64,000 nucleotides of DNA from Sphingobacteriia bacterium 24-36-13 (GCA_002281875.1 NCHN01000010.1:1-64000), one strand, 5' to 3'. Shown: positions 27,116 to 36,034, numbered from the stretch's first letter. The notes: generated from the sequence alone by a model not told the origin. Numbers and translations: made by a program.

Positions 27116-27829
27116 ATGAAGAATAATGGACCCATTGAGACTGGTTGTATGCATTGTAATGTGAGGTTAAACTCTGTTTTCAATGTATTAGACGAAGACC
27201 AGGTAAAGGATTTATGCATTCATAAATCTTGTGCAGTATACAAGAAGGGACAATATGTTTTTACAGAGAATGGCTTACCTGCAGGATTATTCTGTATCAA
27301 TAGCGGTAAGATTAAATTGACTACCACAGGTTACGATGGCAAAGAACAAATTTTACGATTGGTTAAATCGGGTGATATAGTAGGGTATAGGGCTCTTTTG
27401 TCTAATGAGCGCTATCATTGCTCTGCTGTTACATTGGAAGACGCTTCAATTTGCATTATCGATAAAAAGTATTTTTTTGATGCTATTGAGTCTTCACCTA
27501 AACTCATGTTTGAAGTAGTTAAGAAAATGAGCCAAGATTTAAAAGTGGCCGAAGATCATATTGTATCGCTCTCTCAAAAAAATGTGCGTGAAAGAATGGC
27601 TGAAGCGCTGTTGTTCTTAAAAGCCACTTATGGTTTTGAAGAAGACAACCAAACCATTAATGTGAGTTTAAGCAGAGAAGAAATAGCCGATTATGTTGGA
27701 ACTTCTACGGAAAGCTGTATCCGTTTATTGTCAGAATTTAATAATGATAAATTAATTTCATTAAAGGGTAAAAAAATCAGTATTGTCAATCTACAAAAAC
27801 TGATTCAAACAGCCAATATTGAAGACTAG
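27116..27829 (+). CDS. Crp/Fnr-family transcriptional regulator, FNR-like
   Basis: Regulator with a cyclic-nucleotide-like sensor domain (about 25-145), a dimer helix, and a C-terminal winged helix-turn-helix (VSLSREEIADYVGTSTESCIRLLSEF). The N-terminal C-x2-C pair (Cys11, Cys14) and further cysteines at 34 and 39 resemble FNR proteins that hold an oxygen-labile 4Fe-4S cluster. Whether this one does is inference. It lies next to the cbb3 oxidase genes and is followed after 4 bases by a palindrome with an FNR-like core, which suggests control of those genes and possibly of itself. Confidence 0.87.
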   Translation: MKNNGPIETGCMHCNVRLNSVFNVLDEDQVKDLCIHKSCAVYKKGQYVFTENGLPAGLFCINSGKIKLTTTGYDGKEQILRLVKSGDIVGYRALLSNERYHCSAVTLEDASICIIDKKYFFDAIESSPKLMFEVVKKMSQDLKVAEDHIVSLSQKNVRERMAEALLFLKATYGFEEDNQTINVSLSREEIADYVGTSTESCIRLLSEFNNDKLISLKGKKISIVNLQKLIQTANIED

Positions 27830-27833
27830 AAAA

Positions 27834-27857
27834 ATTATATGATTTAAATCATATAAT
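27834..27857. promoter_or_regulatory. 24-bp perfect palindrome with FNR-like core
   Basis: The half-site ATTATATGATTT is followed directly by its exact reverse complement. The centre reads TGAT-TTAA-ATCA, matching the FNR box TTGAT-N4-ATCAA except for its outermost base pair. It sits 4 bases after the fnr-like stop and 65 bases before the hemerythrin-like gene. Pure AT content and no T-run argue against a terminator. Confidence 0.6.
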
Positions 27858-27900
27858 GCCACAGCAAATCTCATTCATTCCCCGTTGATCTCAATACATC

Positions 27901-27923
27901 TTTGTAGGGTAAAAATCTACAAA
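27901..27923 (+). promoter_or_regulatory. Inverted repeat touching the start codon
   Basis: TTTGTAG (27901-27907) and CTACAAA (27917-27923) are exact inverted arms around a 9-base loop. The second arm ends on the A of the start codon. It could be an operator or an RNA hairpin that restricts translation. Confidence 0.4.
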
Positions 27924-28465
27924 TGTGTAAACACGCAGACCAAACAGAAGAATTCATTCACCATCTCTTGGAGAATGTTTATCCCTGCTTAGAATTAAAA
28001 CTGCAGAACGCCATCCATTGCGTTTATTTAAAAGAGTACGACGAAGAGCAGAAAGACTATTTATTAGAATTAATGCAAAATCTACGTAACGATTTTAGTT
28101 CCTTGGTTACCTGCGAACAAAAGCTGGTATTTCCCTCTGTAATGAAGGTATTTAATGCAAAATCGGCCAAGGAAGTTCCACTTCCCAACTTATTCGATTT
28201 AATGCAACTGACCAGAAGCAAGGAACATAAAATAATGAGTCATGTGCATAATTTGACCAGTTTATTAGACACCAATACATTTAAGAATGGGGCGATTAAA
28301 CAACATGATTTAGCCGATTCCTTCAATATCAATTTTGTAAAGGAAAAATACCGTTGGAATAAAATGATTGAAGACCGATTGAATTCTTGTAGTTGTTTCA
28401 GGTCGAATGTTTTCAAAGGATTGGGTTTAGATCCTAAAACAAACTCCTTACCCAAACAAGTATAG
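27923..28465 (+). CDS. Hemerythrin/RIC-like all-helical protein
   Basis: A 180-residue helical protein. Its order of blocks resembles the di-iron domain of iron-sulfur repair proteins (RIC/YtfE/ScdA): FIHHLLENVYPCLE, then a His in NAIHCVYL, then VTCEQKLVFPSVMKVF, and SKEHKIMSHVHNLTSLL at the end of the bundle. The third block usually has a His where this protein has Thr or Cys, so one iron ligand may be missing. The C-terminal segment with CSCF adds cysteines. Its place between the FNR-like regulator and the copper ATPase fits a nitric-oxide or iron-cluster stress role. Similarity is by pattern only. Confidence 0.55.
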   Translation: MCKHADQTEEFIHHLLENVYPCLELKLQNAIHCVYLKEYDEEQKDYLLELMQNLRNDFSSLVTCEQKLVFPSVMKVFNAKSAKEVPLPNLFDLMQLTRSKEHKIMSHVHNLTSLLDTNTFKNGAIKQHDLADSFNINFVKEKYRWNKMIEDRLNSCSCFRSNVFKGLGLDPKTNSLPKQV

Positions 28466-28472
28466 CTTTTTT

Positions 28473-28490
28473 GCAATTTGTTCAAATTGC
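28473..28490. promoter_or_regulatory. Inverted repeat upstream of the copper ATPase gene
   Basis: GCAATTTG and CAAATTGC are exact arms separated by TT (28481-28482). As RNA it can form a 7-bp stem with a GTTC loop. It is placed 28 bases before the ccoI ATG and could be an operator or a weak attenuator. Confidence 0.4.
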
Positions 28491-28517
28491 ATTAACTTTT
28501 AACAACTATTTAAGACC

Positions 28518-30944
28518 ATGCTCAATAAAACCATCGAATCAACCAAATGCTTTCACTGCGGAGATTATTGCGCAGGGGAACCAGTGGTATTTGATGAAAA
28601 AGCTTTTTGTTGCAAGGGATGTAGCTCTGTTTATCAGATTTTGAATAAAAGCAATCTTTGTGAGTATTACAATATTCATGATGCTTCAGGAGTAAAACTT
28701 CCTGAATTGCAAGACCAGCAGAAGTTTGGTTTTTTAGACAATGCAACCATTGCGGCTGCTTACATTGTTTTTTCTAAACCCAACCAAATTGCGGTTAAAT
28801 TTTATTTGCCCCAAATACATTGTAGTTCTTGCATTTGGTTATTAGAAAATTTACAAAAAGTAAATGAGGGGATTTATTTTTCTACTGTTCATTTCCCAAC
28901 CAAAGAAGTGACTGTTTATTTTAATCCGGATGCTATAACTATTAGAGCTATTGCAGAGTTATTGGCTTCTATTGGATACGAACCTTATATCACTTTAGAC
29001 GATGGTCAAGGGTCTAAAAGGCAAGAAAAAATGGTGTCTCGCAGGGCTATGGTGAAAATTGGTATTGCAGGTTTTTGTTTTGCCAATATCATGATGTTGA
29101 GCTTTCCCGAGTATTTAGGATTGGAGACTATTACTGTAGATGGCTTAACAGCTAATTTGTTCCGATATGTTAATTTATTATTGGCTTTACCTGTATTACT
29201 TTATAGTGGGTCAGAATTTTTTATTAATTCTTGGTTTAGTGTAAAACAAAGAAGGCTCAATATAGATGCGCCCATCGCTTTAGCTTTGGCAGTAACATTT
29301 AGTAGAAGTGTGTATGAAATTATTTCTGGAACTGGGGGTGGATATTTAGACAGTATGTCTGGTATTATTTTCTTTATGTTATTAGGAAGATCTTTTCAAA
29401 CAAAAACCTTTGCTGACCTATCTTTTAATCGAGATTTTAAATCTTATTTCCCTGTTGCTGTTTGTTTAGTAGATAAAAATGGAACAGAGTCTTATATTCC
29501 TGTTCAGGAAGTTCAGGTAGATGATACTATTCGCATTAGGAGCAATGAAGTGATTCCTGTTGATGGTATGCACTTATTAGGAAAGGGGGAGATTGATTAT
29601 AGTTTCGTAACGGGTGAAAACGAACCCACTTCTGTAGCAATTGGAGACTTGGTATATGCAGGTGGTAAACAATTGAATGGTTCAATTGACTTATTAGTAG
29701 TAAAGCCTTTTTCTCAAAGTAATTTCACTCGTTTATGGAATAATGATGCGTTTAAGAAAACAGATAAAAATGTTTATTCATTCACTACTGTTATAAGTAA
29801 TTATTTTTCTTTAGCCGTATTAACAGTTGCCTTTAGCAGTTTTGCTTATTGGTATCCTACTAATATTGCCAATGCTTGGCAGGCAATGACTGCTGTATTA
29901 ATTGTTGCTTGTCCTTGTGCTTTGTTAATTACGGCCACTTTTACCGAGGGCTTTGTCTTGAATATTTTTAGCAAGCACGGTCTATTCCTTAAAAATGCGC
30001 AAGTGTTACAAACTATTGCTACCATTGACCAGGTAGTTTTTGATAAAACAGGCACACTCACTTATCCGCATGCTTCTTCTGTTGAATACAGCGGCGAACC
30101 TATTTCAGTAAATCATTTGCAAATTATTGCATCAATGGCTGGGCAATCTTTACATCCATTGAGTAAAGCAATTGCTCATAAAATTAATGTTACACCATGC
30201 CATTTGGAACATATTAAAGAAGTAGCTGGTGCAGGAATTGAAGCATGGGAAAATGAAACCCACTATAAATTAGGTTCTTCTAGTTTTGTAAGCAATGAGT
30301 CTGCAGTGCCAGTGGCTTCAGAAGTTTGGGTATCTATTGATAATAAAATATATGGCAAGTTTATTATTCAAAATATTTTAAGGGCACATGTAAATCGGCT
30401 TATTCATGAATTGCCTTACCCAGTATCTGTGTTAAGTGGAGACAATAATAATGCGGAACATTATTTAAAGCAACAACTACTGCGACCTATTTCTTATCAT
30501 TTTAATCAATCACCTCAAGCTAAGTTGGCTTACATAGAATCATTACAGTTAAATGGTAAAGAAGTGATGATGGTAGGTGATGGCTTAAATGATGCAGGCG
30601 CTTTAAGTAAGAGTAATGTGGGTATTGCAGTAGTAGATAATACTATTCAATTTTCTCCTGCTAGTGATGCAATCATGTTATCTAATCAGTTGCCTTTATT
30701 AGATCAATACATTAAAGCGGCTAAATGGTCTAAAAATTTAATTAAAACCACTTTTGTAATATCCACTTTATATAATGTGGTGGGATTGTATTTTTCTGTA
30801 ACCGCTCAAATGTCTCCCTTGGTAGCGGCCATCTTAATGCCATCCAGCACTTTCACCATTGTGATTTCTACTATGTTGGGTGCTGCACTTATTGAAAAAT
30901 TTTGTTTTAAACCTATTGCTGATCTTAAAAATATACATCAATGA
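28518..30944 (+). CDS. ccoI: Copper-translocating P1B-type ATPase for cbb3 assembly
   Basis: Exports copper across the inner membrane for oxidase maturation. An N-terminal cysteine-rich domain (C-x2-C at 11-14, CCKGC at 31-35) is followed by a heavy-metal domain with Cys102-x2-Cys105, then the actuator domain with TGE (365-367). The membrane metal site is CPC at 465-467, the phosphorylated Asp is 509 in DKTGTLT, His547-Pro548 is the HP motif, and GDGLNDAGAL closes the hinge. Length of 808 fits CcoI/FixI with the extra N-terminal domain. Its stop overlaps the start of ccoS, typical of this operon. Confidence 0.93.
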   Translation: MLNKTIESTKCFHCGDYCAGEPVVFDEKAFCCKGCSSVYQILNKSNLCEYYNIHDASGVKLPELQDQQKFGFLDNATIAAAYIVFSKPNQIAVKFYLPQIHCSSCIWLLENLQKVNEGIYFSTVHFPTKEVTVYFNPDAITIRAIAELLASIGYEPYITLDDGQGSKRQEKMVSRRAMVKIGIAGFCFANIMMLSFPEYLGLETITVDGLTANLFRYVNLLLALPVLLYSGSEFFINSWFSVKQRRLNIDAPIALALAVTFSRSVYEIISGTGGGYLDSMSGIIFFMLLGRSFQTKTFADLSFNRDFKSYFPVAVCLVDKNGTESYIPVQEVQVDDTIRIRSNEVIPVDGMHLLGKGEIDYSFVTGENEPTSVAIGDLVYAGGKQLNGSIDLLVVKPFSQSNFTRLWNNDAFKKTDKNVYSFTTVISNYFSLAVLTVAFSSFAYWYPTNIANAWQAMTAVLIVACPCALLITATFTEGFVLNIFSKHGLFLKNAQVLQTIATIDQVVFDKTGTLTYPHASSVEYSGEPISVNHLQIIASMAGQSLHPLSKAIAHKINVTPCHLEHIKEVAGAGIEAWENETHYKLGSSSFVSNESAVPVASEVWVSIDNKIYGKFIIQNILRAHVNRLIHELPYPVSVLSGDNNNAEHYLKQQLLRPISYHFNQSPQAKLAYIESLQLNGKEVMMVGDGLNDAGALSKSNVGIAVVDNTIQFSPASDAIMLSNQLPLLDQYIKAAKWSKNLIKTTFVISTLYNVVGLYFSVTAQMSPLVAAILMPSSTFTIVISTMLGAALIEKFCFKPIADLKNIHQ

Positions 30945-31102
30945 TTGTGATTGTTTTTTTACTCATCATTAGCCTCCTAGTTGCTTCAGGATTCCTGATT
31001 GCATTTATATGGGGTTCTAAAACAGGGCAGTTTGATGACCATTTTACGCCAGCGAATAAAATTTTATTTGATCAAACCAATCAACCAACAGAGAATAAAT
31101 AA
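30941..31102 (+). CDS. ccoS: cbb3 oxidase maturation protein CcoS
   Basis: A 53-residue membrane protein with one helix (about 2-24) followed by WGSKTGQFDD, the conserved CcoS block. It is needed for cofactor insertion into cbb3 oxidase in other bacteria. The ATG overlaps the TGA of ccoI (ATGA, 30941-30944) and the stop is 6 bases before ccoNO. Confidence 0.9.
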   Translation: MIVIVFLLIISLLVASGFLIAFIWGSKTGQFDDHFTPANKILFDQTNQPTENK

Positions 31103-31108
31103 AACACC

Positions 31109-33244
31109 ATGCAGTTAGAAAAATTCAGTTTCGACAATTCCATCGTCCGGAAATTCGCTTTTGCCACTGTTTTGTGGGCAATAGTAGGGATGCTGGTTGG
31201 GGTAATTATTGCTTTCCAGCTAGCTTACCCTGCACTCAATTTAGGTATATCCTATACTAGTTTTGGACGATTAAGACCATTGCATACCAATGCAGTCATT
31301 TTTGCATTTGTGGGCAACGGTATTTACACCGGTGTATATTATATGATGCCCCGGTTGCTCAAAACCAGTATGTGGAGTAAAGCATTTGGATTAGTCCATT
31401 TCTGGGGCTGGCAGTTAATCATTGTTGCAGCAGCAGTAACACTTCCTTTGGGTTTAACGCAAGGAAAGGAGTATGCTGAGCTAATTTGGCCAATTGATAT
31501 TGCTATTACCCTTATTTGGGTAGTGTTTGGTATCAATATGTTTGCAACCATTTTAACCAGAAGAGAAAGACATTTATATGTTGCTATCTGGTTTATTATT
31601 GGTACTTGGGTAACTGTTGCTTTATTGCATATTGTAAACTCTTTTTCATTACCTACTTCTATGACGCATAGTTATAGTTGGTATGCAGGGGTTCAAGATG
31701 CATTGGTACAATGGTGGTATGGTCATAATGCGGTTGCATTTTTCTTGACCACCCCTATGTTGGGTATCATGTATTATTTTGTTCCTAAAGCGGCCGGAAG
31801 ACCAGTCTATTCTTATAAATGGAGTATTATTCACTTCTGGGCCTTGATCTTTATCTATATCTGGGCAGGTCCTCACCACTTGTTGTATACTGCATTACCT
31901 GATTGGGCACAATCATTGGGAGTAGTATTTAGTATCATGCTGATTCTTCCAAGTTGGGGTGGTATGTTAAATGGAATTTTCACTTTACGTGGTGCTTGGG
32001 ATAAGGTAAAAGAAGATCCCATTTTGAAAATGTTTATTGTAGCATTGACTTGTTATGGTATGAGCACTTTTGAAGGTCCCATGCTTTCACTTAAGAACGT
32101 GAATGGATTTGCACACTATACCGATTGGATTGTTGCACACGTTCACGTAGGAGCACTTGGATGGAATGGCTTCTTGATTTTTGGTATGTTATATTGGTTG
32201 GTACCTAGAATTTATAATACCAAATTGCATTCTGTTAAAATGGCCAATACCCATTTCTTAATTGGAACCGTAGGTATATTACTTTACGCAATTCCCATGT
32301 ATTGGGCAGCAATTTCACAAGCTTTGATGTGGAAACAATTTACTCCAGAAGGACAGTTGAAGTTCCAGTTTTTAGAAACAGTGACCCGCATCATTCCGAT
32401 GTATATCTTAAGAGGATTGGGTGGTACCATCTATTTAGTTGGAGTAATCATCATGGTAGTTAATTTAATCAGAACTGCAAAAGCTGGGTCATTTGTTCCT
32501 GAAGAACATGGCGAAGCACCTGCTTTAGCTGCTCAACCATTACCAGAAGGAAAAGCTTACTGGCACTCAATCATAGAAAGAAGACCAGTGCAAATGTTGG
32601 TAATGAGTTTGATTGTAGTGTCTGTTGGAGGCGCTATTGAAATCATTCCCACATTTATTGTGAAAGAGAATGTTCCTACCATCAGTACTGTTAAGCCATA
32701 TACACCGCTTGAATTACAAGGAAGAGATATCTATATTAGAGAGGGTTGTTATACATGTCACTCACAAATGGTTCGTCCTTTTAGAGATGAAGTTGCTCGT
32801 TATGGCGATTATTCTAAAGCAGGAGAATCTGTGTACGATCATCCATTCCAGTGGGGAAGTAAGCGTACCGGTCCAGATTTAGCACGTCAAGCAAATAAAT
32901 ATCCGAACAGTTGGCATTACAGACATATGAATGAGCCTGAAGAAATTTCTCAGGGTTCTATCATGCCTCCTTATCCATGGTTATTAGACAATGATTTAGA
33001 CATCAGTACTACTCCTGGTAAAATTAGGGCTATGCAAACATTAGGTGTTCCTTATCCCGAAGGCTATGATCAAAAAGCAAACAACGATTTAAAGATGCAA
33101 GCAGATGAAATTGCTGCAGATTTAAATGCAAATAGAATCAAAGCAAAAAGTGGAAAAGAGATTATTGCATTGATTGCTTATTTGCAAAGATTGGGTGCCG
33201 ATTTAAAGAAAGCGCCTGAGGCAGAAATTAAAACATTACACTAA
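31109..33244 (+). CDS. ccoNO: Fused cbb3-type cytochrome oxidase subunits I and II (CcoN-CcoO)
   Basis: Catalytic core of the high-affinity terminal oxidase in the inner membrane. The CcoN part (about 1-465) has His59 (low-spin heme), His206 and His256-His257 (copper B) and His344/His346 (hemes) in twelve-helix context. The CcoO part (about 490-711) has one membrane anchor and a c-type heme site Cys547-x2-Cys550-His551, with downstream methionines as possible axial ligands (SIMPPYPW). In most proteobacteria these are two proteins. The fusion is known in Bacteroidota. Length of 711 equals the sum of both. Confidence 0.96.
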   Translation: MQLEKFSFDNSIVRKFAFATVLWAIVGMLVGVIIAFQLAYPALNLGISYTSFGRLRPLHTNAVIFAFVGNGIYTGVYYMMPRLLKTSMWSKAFGLVHFWGWQLIIVAAAVTLPLGLTQGKEYAELIWPIDIAITLIWVVFGINMFATILTRRERHLYVAIWFIIGTWVTVALLHIVNSFSLPTSMTHSYSWYAGVQDALVQWWYGHNAVAFFLTTPMLGIMYYFVPKAAGRPVYSYKWSIIHFWALIFIYIWAGPHHLLYTALPDWAQSLGVVFSIMLILPSWGGMLNGIFTLRGAWDKVKEDPILKMFIVALTCYGMSTFEGPMLSLKNVNGFAHYTDWIVAHVHVGALGWNGFLIFGMLYWLVPRIYNTKLHSVKMANTHFLIGTVGILLYAIPMYWAAISQALMWKQFTPEGQLKFQFLETVTRIIPMYILRGLGGTIYLVGVIIMVVNLIRTAKAGSFVPEEHGEAPALAAQPLPEGKAYWHSIIERRPVQMLVMSLIVVSVGGAIEIIPTFIVKENVPTISTVKPYTPLELQGRDIYIREGCYTCHSQMVRPFRDEVARYGDYSKAGESVYDHPFQWGSKRTGPDLARQANKYPNSWHYRHMNEPEEISQGSIMPPYPWLLDNDLDISTTPGKIRAMQTLGVPYPEGYDQKANNDLKMQADEIAADLNANRIKAKSGKEIIALIAYLQRLGADLKKAPEAEIKTLH

Positions 33245-33255
33245 AATTCATCTGT

Positions 33256-33417
33256 ATGAAATTTAAAAATTATGTAACCAGTATTGAAAACGTAAATATA
33301 TATCCAATGGTTTCATTGGTCATATTCACGGTGTTTTTTGCGGTGGTTACTTGGTATGTTATGTCTGCCAACAAAGAAAAAATGGAAAAGAACAGCCAAA
33401 TTCCAATCAATGACTGA
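33256..33417 (+). CDS. ccoQ: CcoQ-like small cbb3 oxidase subunit
   Basis: A 53-residue single-helix protein (hydrophobic about residues 16-37, ending in WYVMSANKEK) encoded 11 bases after ccoNO. Position, size and topology fit CcoQ/FixQ, which stabilises the oxidase. Sequence conservation in this family is low, so the call rests mainly on context. Its end overlaps a possible ccoP start at 33410. Confidence 0.72.
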   Translation: MKFKNYVTSIENVNIYPMVSLVIFTVFFAVVTWYVMSANKEKMEKNSQIPIND

Positions 33418-34630
33418 TAAAAAATTGTATATGTTAACTACTATATCTTATTTCAACAAACAAAAAGCATTGATGCAAAAATTGCTCTTGCTTTTAATAA
33501 CCAGCTTAGCTGCAAATATTATTTGGGCACAGGATGCCGCTAAAGAAGAAGTACCTGTTGCCAAAGAAGTGTTTTATGATTCTACTGTTGCATATGTATT
33601 AATCACAGTAATTGGCTTATTAGCCATGGTGATTTTTATGTTGGGCAATGTATTTATCCTAGCAATTAAAAATAAAATAGAGCAAGAAAAACAAAGCGGT
33701 TCATCAAAAGCTGCTGCATTAACTGTTTTGTTTGTGTTGATTTCTGCTGGATCATTATTTGCTCAATCAGCCAATGTTCCTGCCGGAACAAAAACAGTAG
33801 TATCTGAAACCATCATACAAATGTTGGCATTTATAGTAGTATTAGAGATGATCATCATTGTTTATTTTGCCAATGGAATCAGAAGCTTTTTGAAGAAAGA
33901 AGCCATTCAAACTGCAGTTGCTGCTGGAGCTACACCTATTGTTGAAAAAGAAAAAATCGCATGGTTTGATCGATTATACAATAGAAATACCAATGAAGAT
34001 ATTGCTCGTTTAGATTTAGGGCATGATTACGATGGAATTAAAGAATTGGATAATGAAGTGCCTGTTTGGTGGAGATGGGGATTTGCACTTAGTTTAATTT
34101 TTGGAGTGGTTTATTTATACAATTATCATGTTGCAGGTACTAAACCATTACAACAAGCAGAATTAGCCATGGATATGGAACAGGCTGCTATTCAACAAGC
34201 TGCTTATCTAGAAAAATCTGCCAACAATGTAGATGAGAACACCGTTAAAATGATGGGAGCAGATGATATTGCAAAAGGGAAGGAATTGTATATTAAGCCC
34301 GGCGCTTGTGCAACTTGCCATGCCGAAAATGGAAGTGCAATCGTTAATGGGGCTCCCGGAATTGGACCTAATTTAACTGATGATTATTGGTTGCATAAAG
34401 GAGATATCAAAGCCATATTCTATTCAATTAAATATGGTTGGCCAGAAAAAGGAATGAAGAGTTGGAAGGATGATTATTCACCCATTCAAATTGCACAGAT
34501 AGCTAGTTATGTAAAATCTTTGCAGGGTACTAATCCACAACCAGCAAAAGAAAAACAAGGAGAATTGTTTGTTGAAGCAGGAGCCGCACCAACTGCTGCT
34601 GATTCAACAACAGCACCTGCAATGAAGTAG
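33410..34630 (+). CDS. ccoP: cbb3-type oxidase subunit III, mono-heme (CcoP)
   Basis: Membrane-anchored cytochrome c that feeds electrons to the oxidase. A signal-like hydrophobic segment ends in IIWAQ, a second helix follows, then another hydrophobic run ending in SLFAQ, and a later helix (WGFALSLIFGVVYLYNYHV). One c-type heme motif, CATCH, lies near the C-terminus with the Met of GMKSW as probable ligand. Classical CcoP has two hemes. The start is uncertain: ATG at 33410 overlaps ccoQ, while the ATG at 33473 would begin directly at the signal peptide. Confidence 0.9.
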   Translation: MTDKKLYMLTTISYFNKQKALMQKLLLLLITSLAANIIWAQDAAKEEVPVAKEVFYDSTVAYVLITVIGLLAMVIFMLGNVFILAIKNKIEQEKQSGSSKAAALTVLFVLISAGSLFAQSANVPAGTKTVVSETIIQMLAFIVVLEMIIIVYFANGIRSFLKKEAIQTAVAAGATPIVEKEKIAWFDRLYNRNTNEDIARLDLGHDYDGIKELDNEVPVWWRWGFALSLIFGVVYLYNYHVAGTKPLQQAELAMDMEQAAIQQAAYLEKSANNVDENTVKMMGADDIAKGKELYIKPGACATCHAENGSAIVNGAPGIGPNLTDDYWLHKGDIKAIFYSIKYGWPEKGMKSWKDDYSPIQIAQIASYVKSLQGTNPQPAKEKQGELFVEAGAAPTAADSTTAPAMK

Positions 34631-34639
34631 GTGGTATAA

Positions 34640-36034
34640 ATGAATATTATGAGTGAGTCGAAGCAAGCAGATTTTAGGAGTTTACATTCTACAGTAGACA
34701 GTAAGGGAAAAAGAAATTGGGTGCATGCCCTTCAGCCCAAAGGCAAACTATACCAATACAGAACTTATTTAAGTTATGTGTATGTTGTTTTGTTTTTTTC
34801 GATGCCATTTATTCGAATAGATGGCAATCCCTTGTTTCAGTTTAATATTCCGCAAGGAGAATTTACTTTTTTCGGCTCACTCTTTACTCCACAAGATTTT
34901 ATTATGTTCGGCTTGGGCATGATTATCTTCATGCTCTTCATAGTCATCTTCACGTTGATTTATGGTCGTTTCTTTTGCGGATGGGTTTGTCCGCAAACCA
35001 TTTTCATGGAAATGATTTTTAGAAAAATTGAGTACTTCATTGAAGGGGATGGCAATAAGCAAAAAATCAATAATGGGAAAAAATGGACCACTGAATTATA
35101 TGTCAGAAAAACCATTAAGCATATTGTTTTTTTAGTGCTCAGTTTTGCTATTTCAAATACTTTTCTTGCCTATATTATTGGAACCGATCAACTGTTTAAA
35201 ATCATTACAGACCCTTTGTCTGAACATATTGGTGGCTTTATTGCCATCATCTTTTTTACCTTGGTTTTTTATACGGTGTATGCTTTTGTACGAGAAATTG
35301 TGTGTACCGTTATATGTCCTTATGGAAGATTACAAGGGGTTTTATTGGATAAAAATTCTATTGTAGTTGCTTATGATTATTTACGGGGGGAACCTAGAAA
35401 TAAAAAGAAAGCAACCGAAGGTGCGGGTGATTGTATTGATTGTGGTATGTGTGTAAATGTATGTCCTACAAATATTGATATCCGGAATGGTACCCAGTTA
35501 GAATGTGTAAACTGTACAGCTTGTATTGACGCTTGTAATATGATGATGAAGAAAGTGAACAAGCCAGAAAATCTGATCACTTTTGCGTCTGAAAATCAAA
35601 TAGCATCTGGTAAGAAGTTCGAGTTTACTTATCGCATTAAAGCTTATTCAGGTGTATTGGTTATTTTAATGGTGTTATTAGGGATTTTAATTGTAACCAG
35701 AACTACTTTTGATGCAACCATTTTGCGTGTGCCAGGTCAAGGTATGCAAGAAAACAAAGACGGAACTATTAGCAACTTATTTAGAATTAAAGTAACCAAT
35801 AAGAGCAATAGAGATCTTCCTTATAGATTGGTTGCAACAGATCCTGATGTGCAAATTGAACGAATTGGTCAAACCTTAGATACATTAAAGGGTAGACAAT
35901 TGGCAGAAGAAACTTTTTTCATTAAAGTAGACAGCAACAAGATTAAGAACAGGAAAGAGGAATATGAAATAAAATTACTCAGTGGCGATAAAGTAATTAC
36001 TACTAAGAAAGCCATATTTATTAGCGACCTTTAA
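34640..36034 (+). CDS. ccoG: cbb3 oxidase accessory protein CcoG (FixG-like)
   Basis: Membrane iron-sulfur protein thought to reduce copper during oxidase assembly. Several helices are followed by two 4Fe-4S motifs, CIDCGMCVNVCP and CVNCTACIDACN. The membrane segment carries CGWVCPQT. A C-terminal immunoglobulin-like domain (about 350-464) faces the periplasm. Either ATG at 34640 or 34649 could serve as start; the second gives MSESKQADFR. Length of 464 is standard. Confidence 0.94.
   Translation: MNIMSESKQADFRSLHSTVDSKGKRNWVHALQPKGKLYQYRTYLSYVYVVLFFSMPFIRIDGNPLFQFNIPQGEFTFFGSLFTPQDFIMFGLGMIIFMLFIVIFTLIYGRFFCGWVCPQTIFMEMIFRKIEYFIEGDGNKQKINNGKKWTTELYVRKTIKHIVFLVLSFAISNTFLAYIIGTDQLFKIITDPLSEHIGGFIAIIFFTLVFYTVYAFVREIVCTVICPYGRLQGVLLDKNSIVVAYDYLRGEPRNKKKATEGAGDCIDCGMCVNVCPTNIDIRNGTQLECVNCTACIDACNMMMKKVNKPENLITFASENQIASGKKFEFTYRIKAYSGVLVILMVLLGILIVTRTTFDATILRVPGQGMQENKDGTISNLFRIKVTNKSNRDLPYRLVATDPDVQIERIGQTLDTLKGRQLAEETFFIKVDSNKIKNRKEEYEIKLLSGDKVITTKKAIFISDL

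Noticed and set aside
27834-27857. Palindrome considered as a terminator of the fnr-like gene
   Set aside because: Pure AT stem with no loop and no T-run; an operator is more plausible.
31066-31083. TTGATCAAACCAATCAA near the end of ccoS as a second FNR box
   Set aside because: The half-sites are 7 bases apart where 4 is needed, and it lies inside coding sequence.
33338-33409. Upstream extension of ccoP beginning MRWLLGML
   Set aside because: It lies within ccoQ in another frame; the later starts at 33410 or 33473 fit better.
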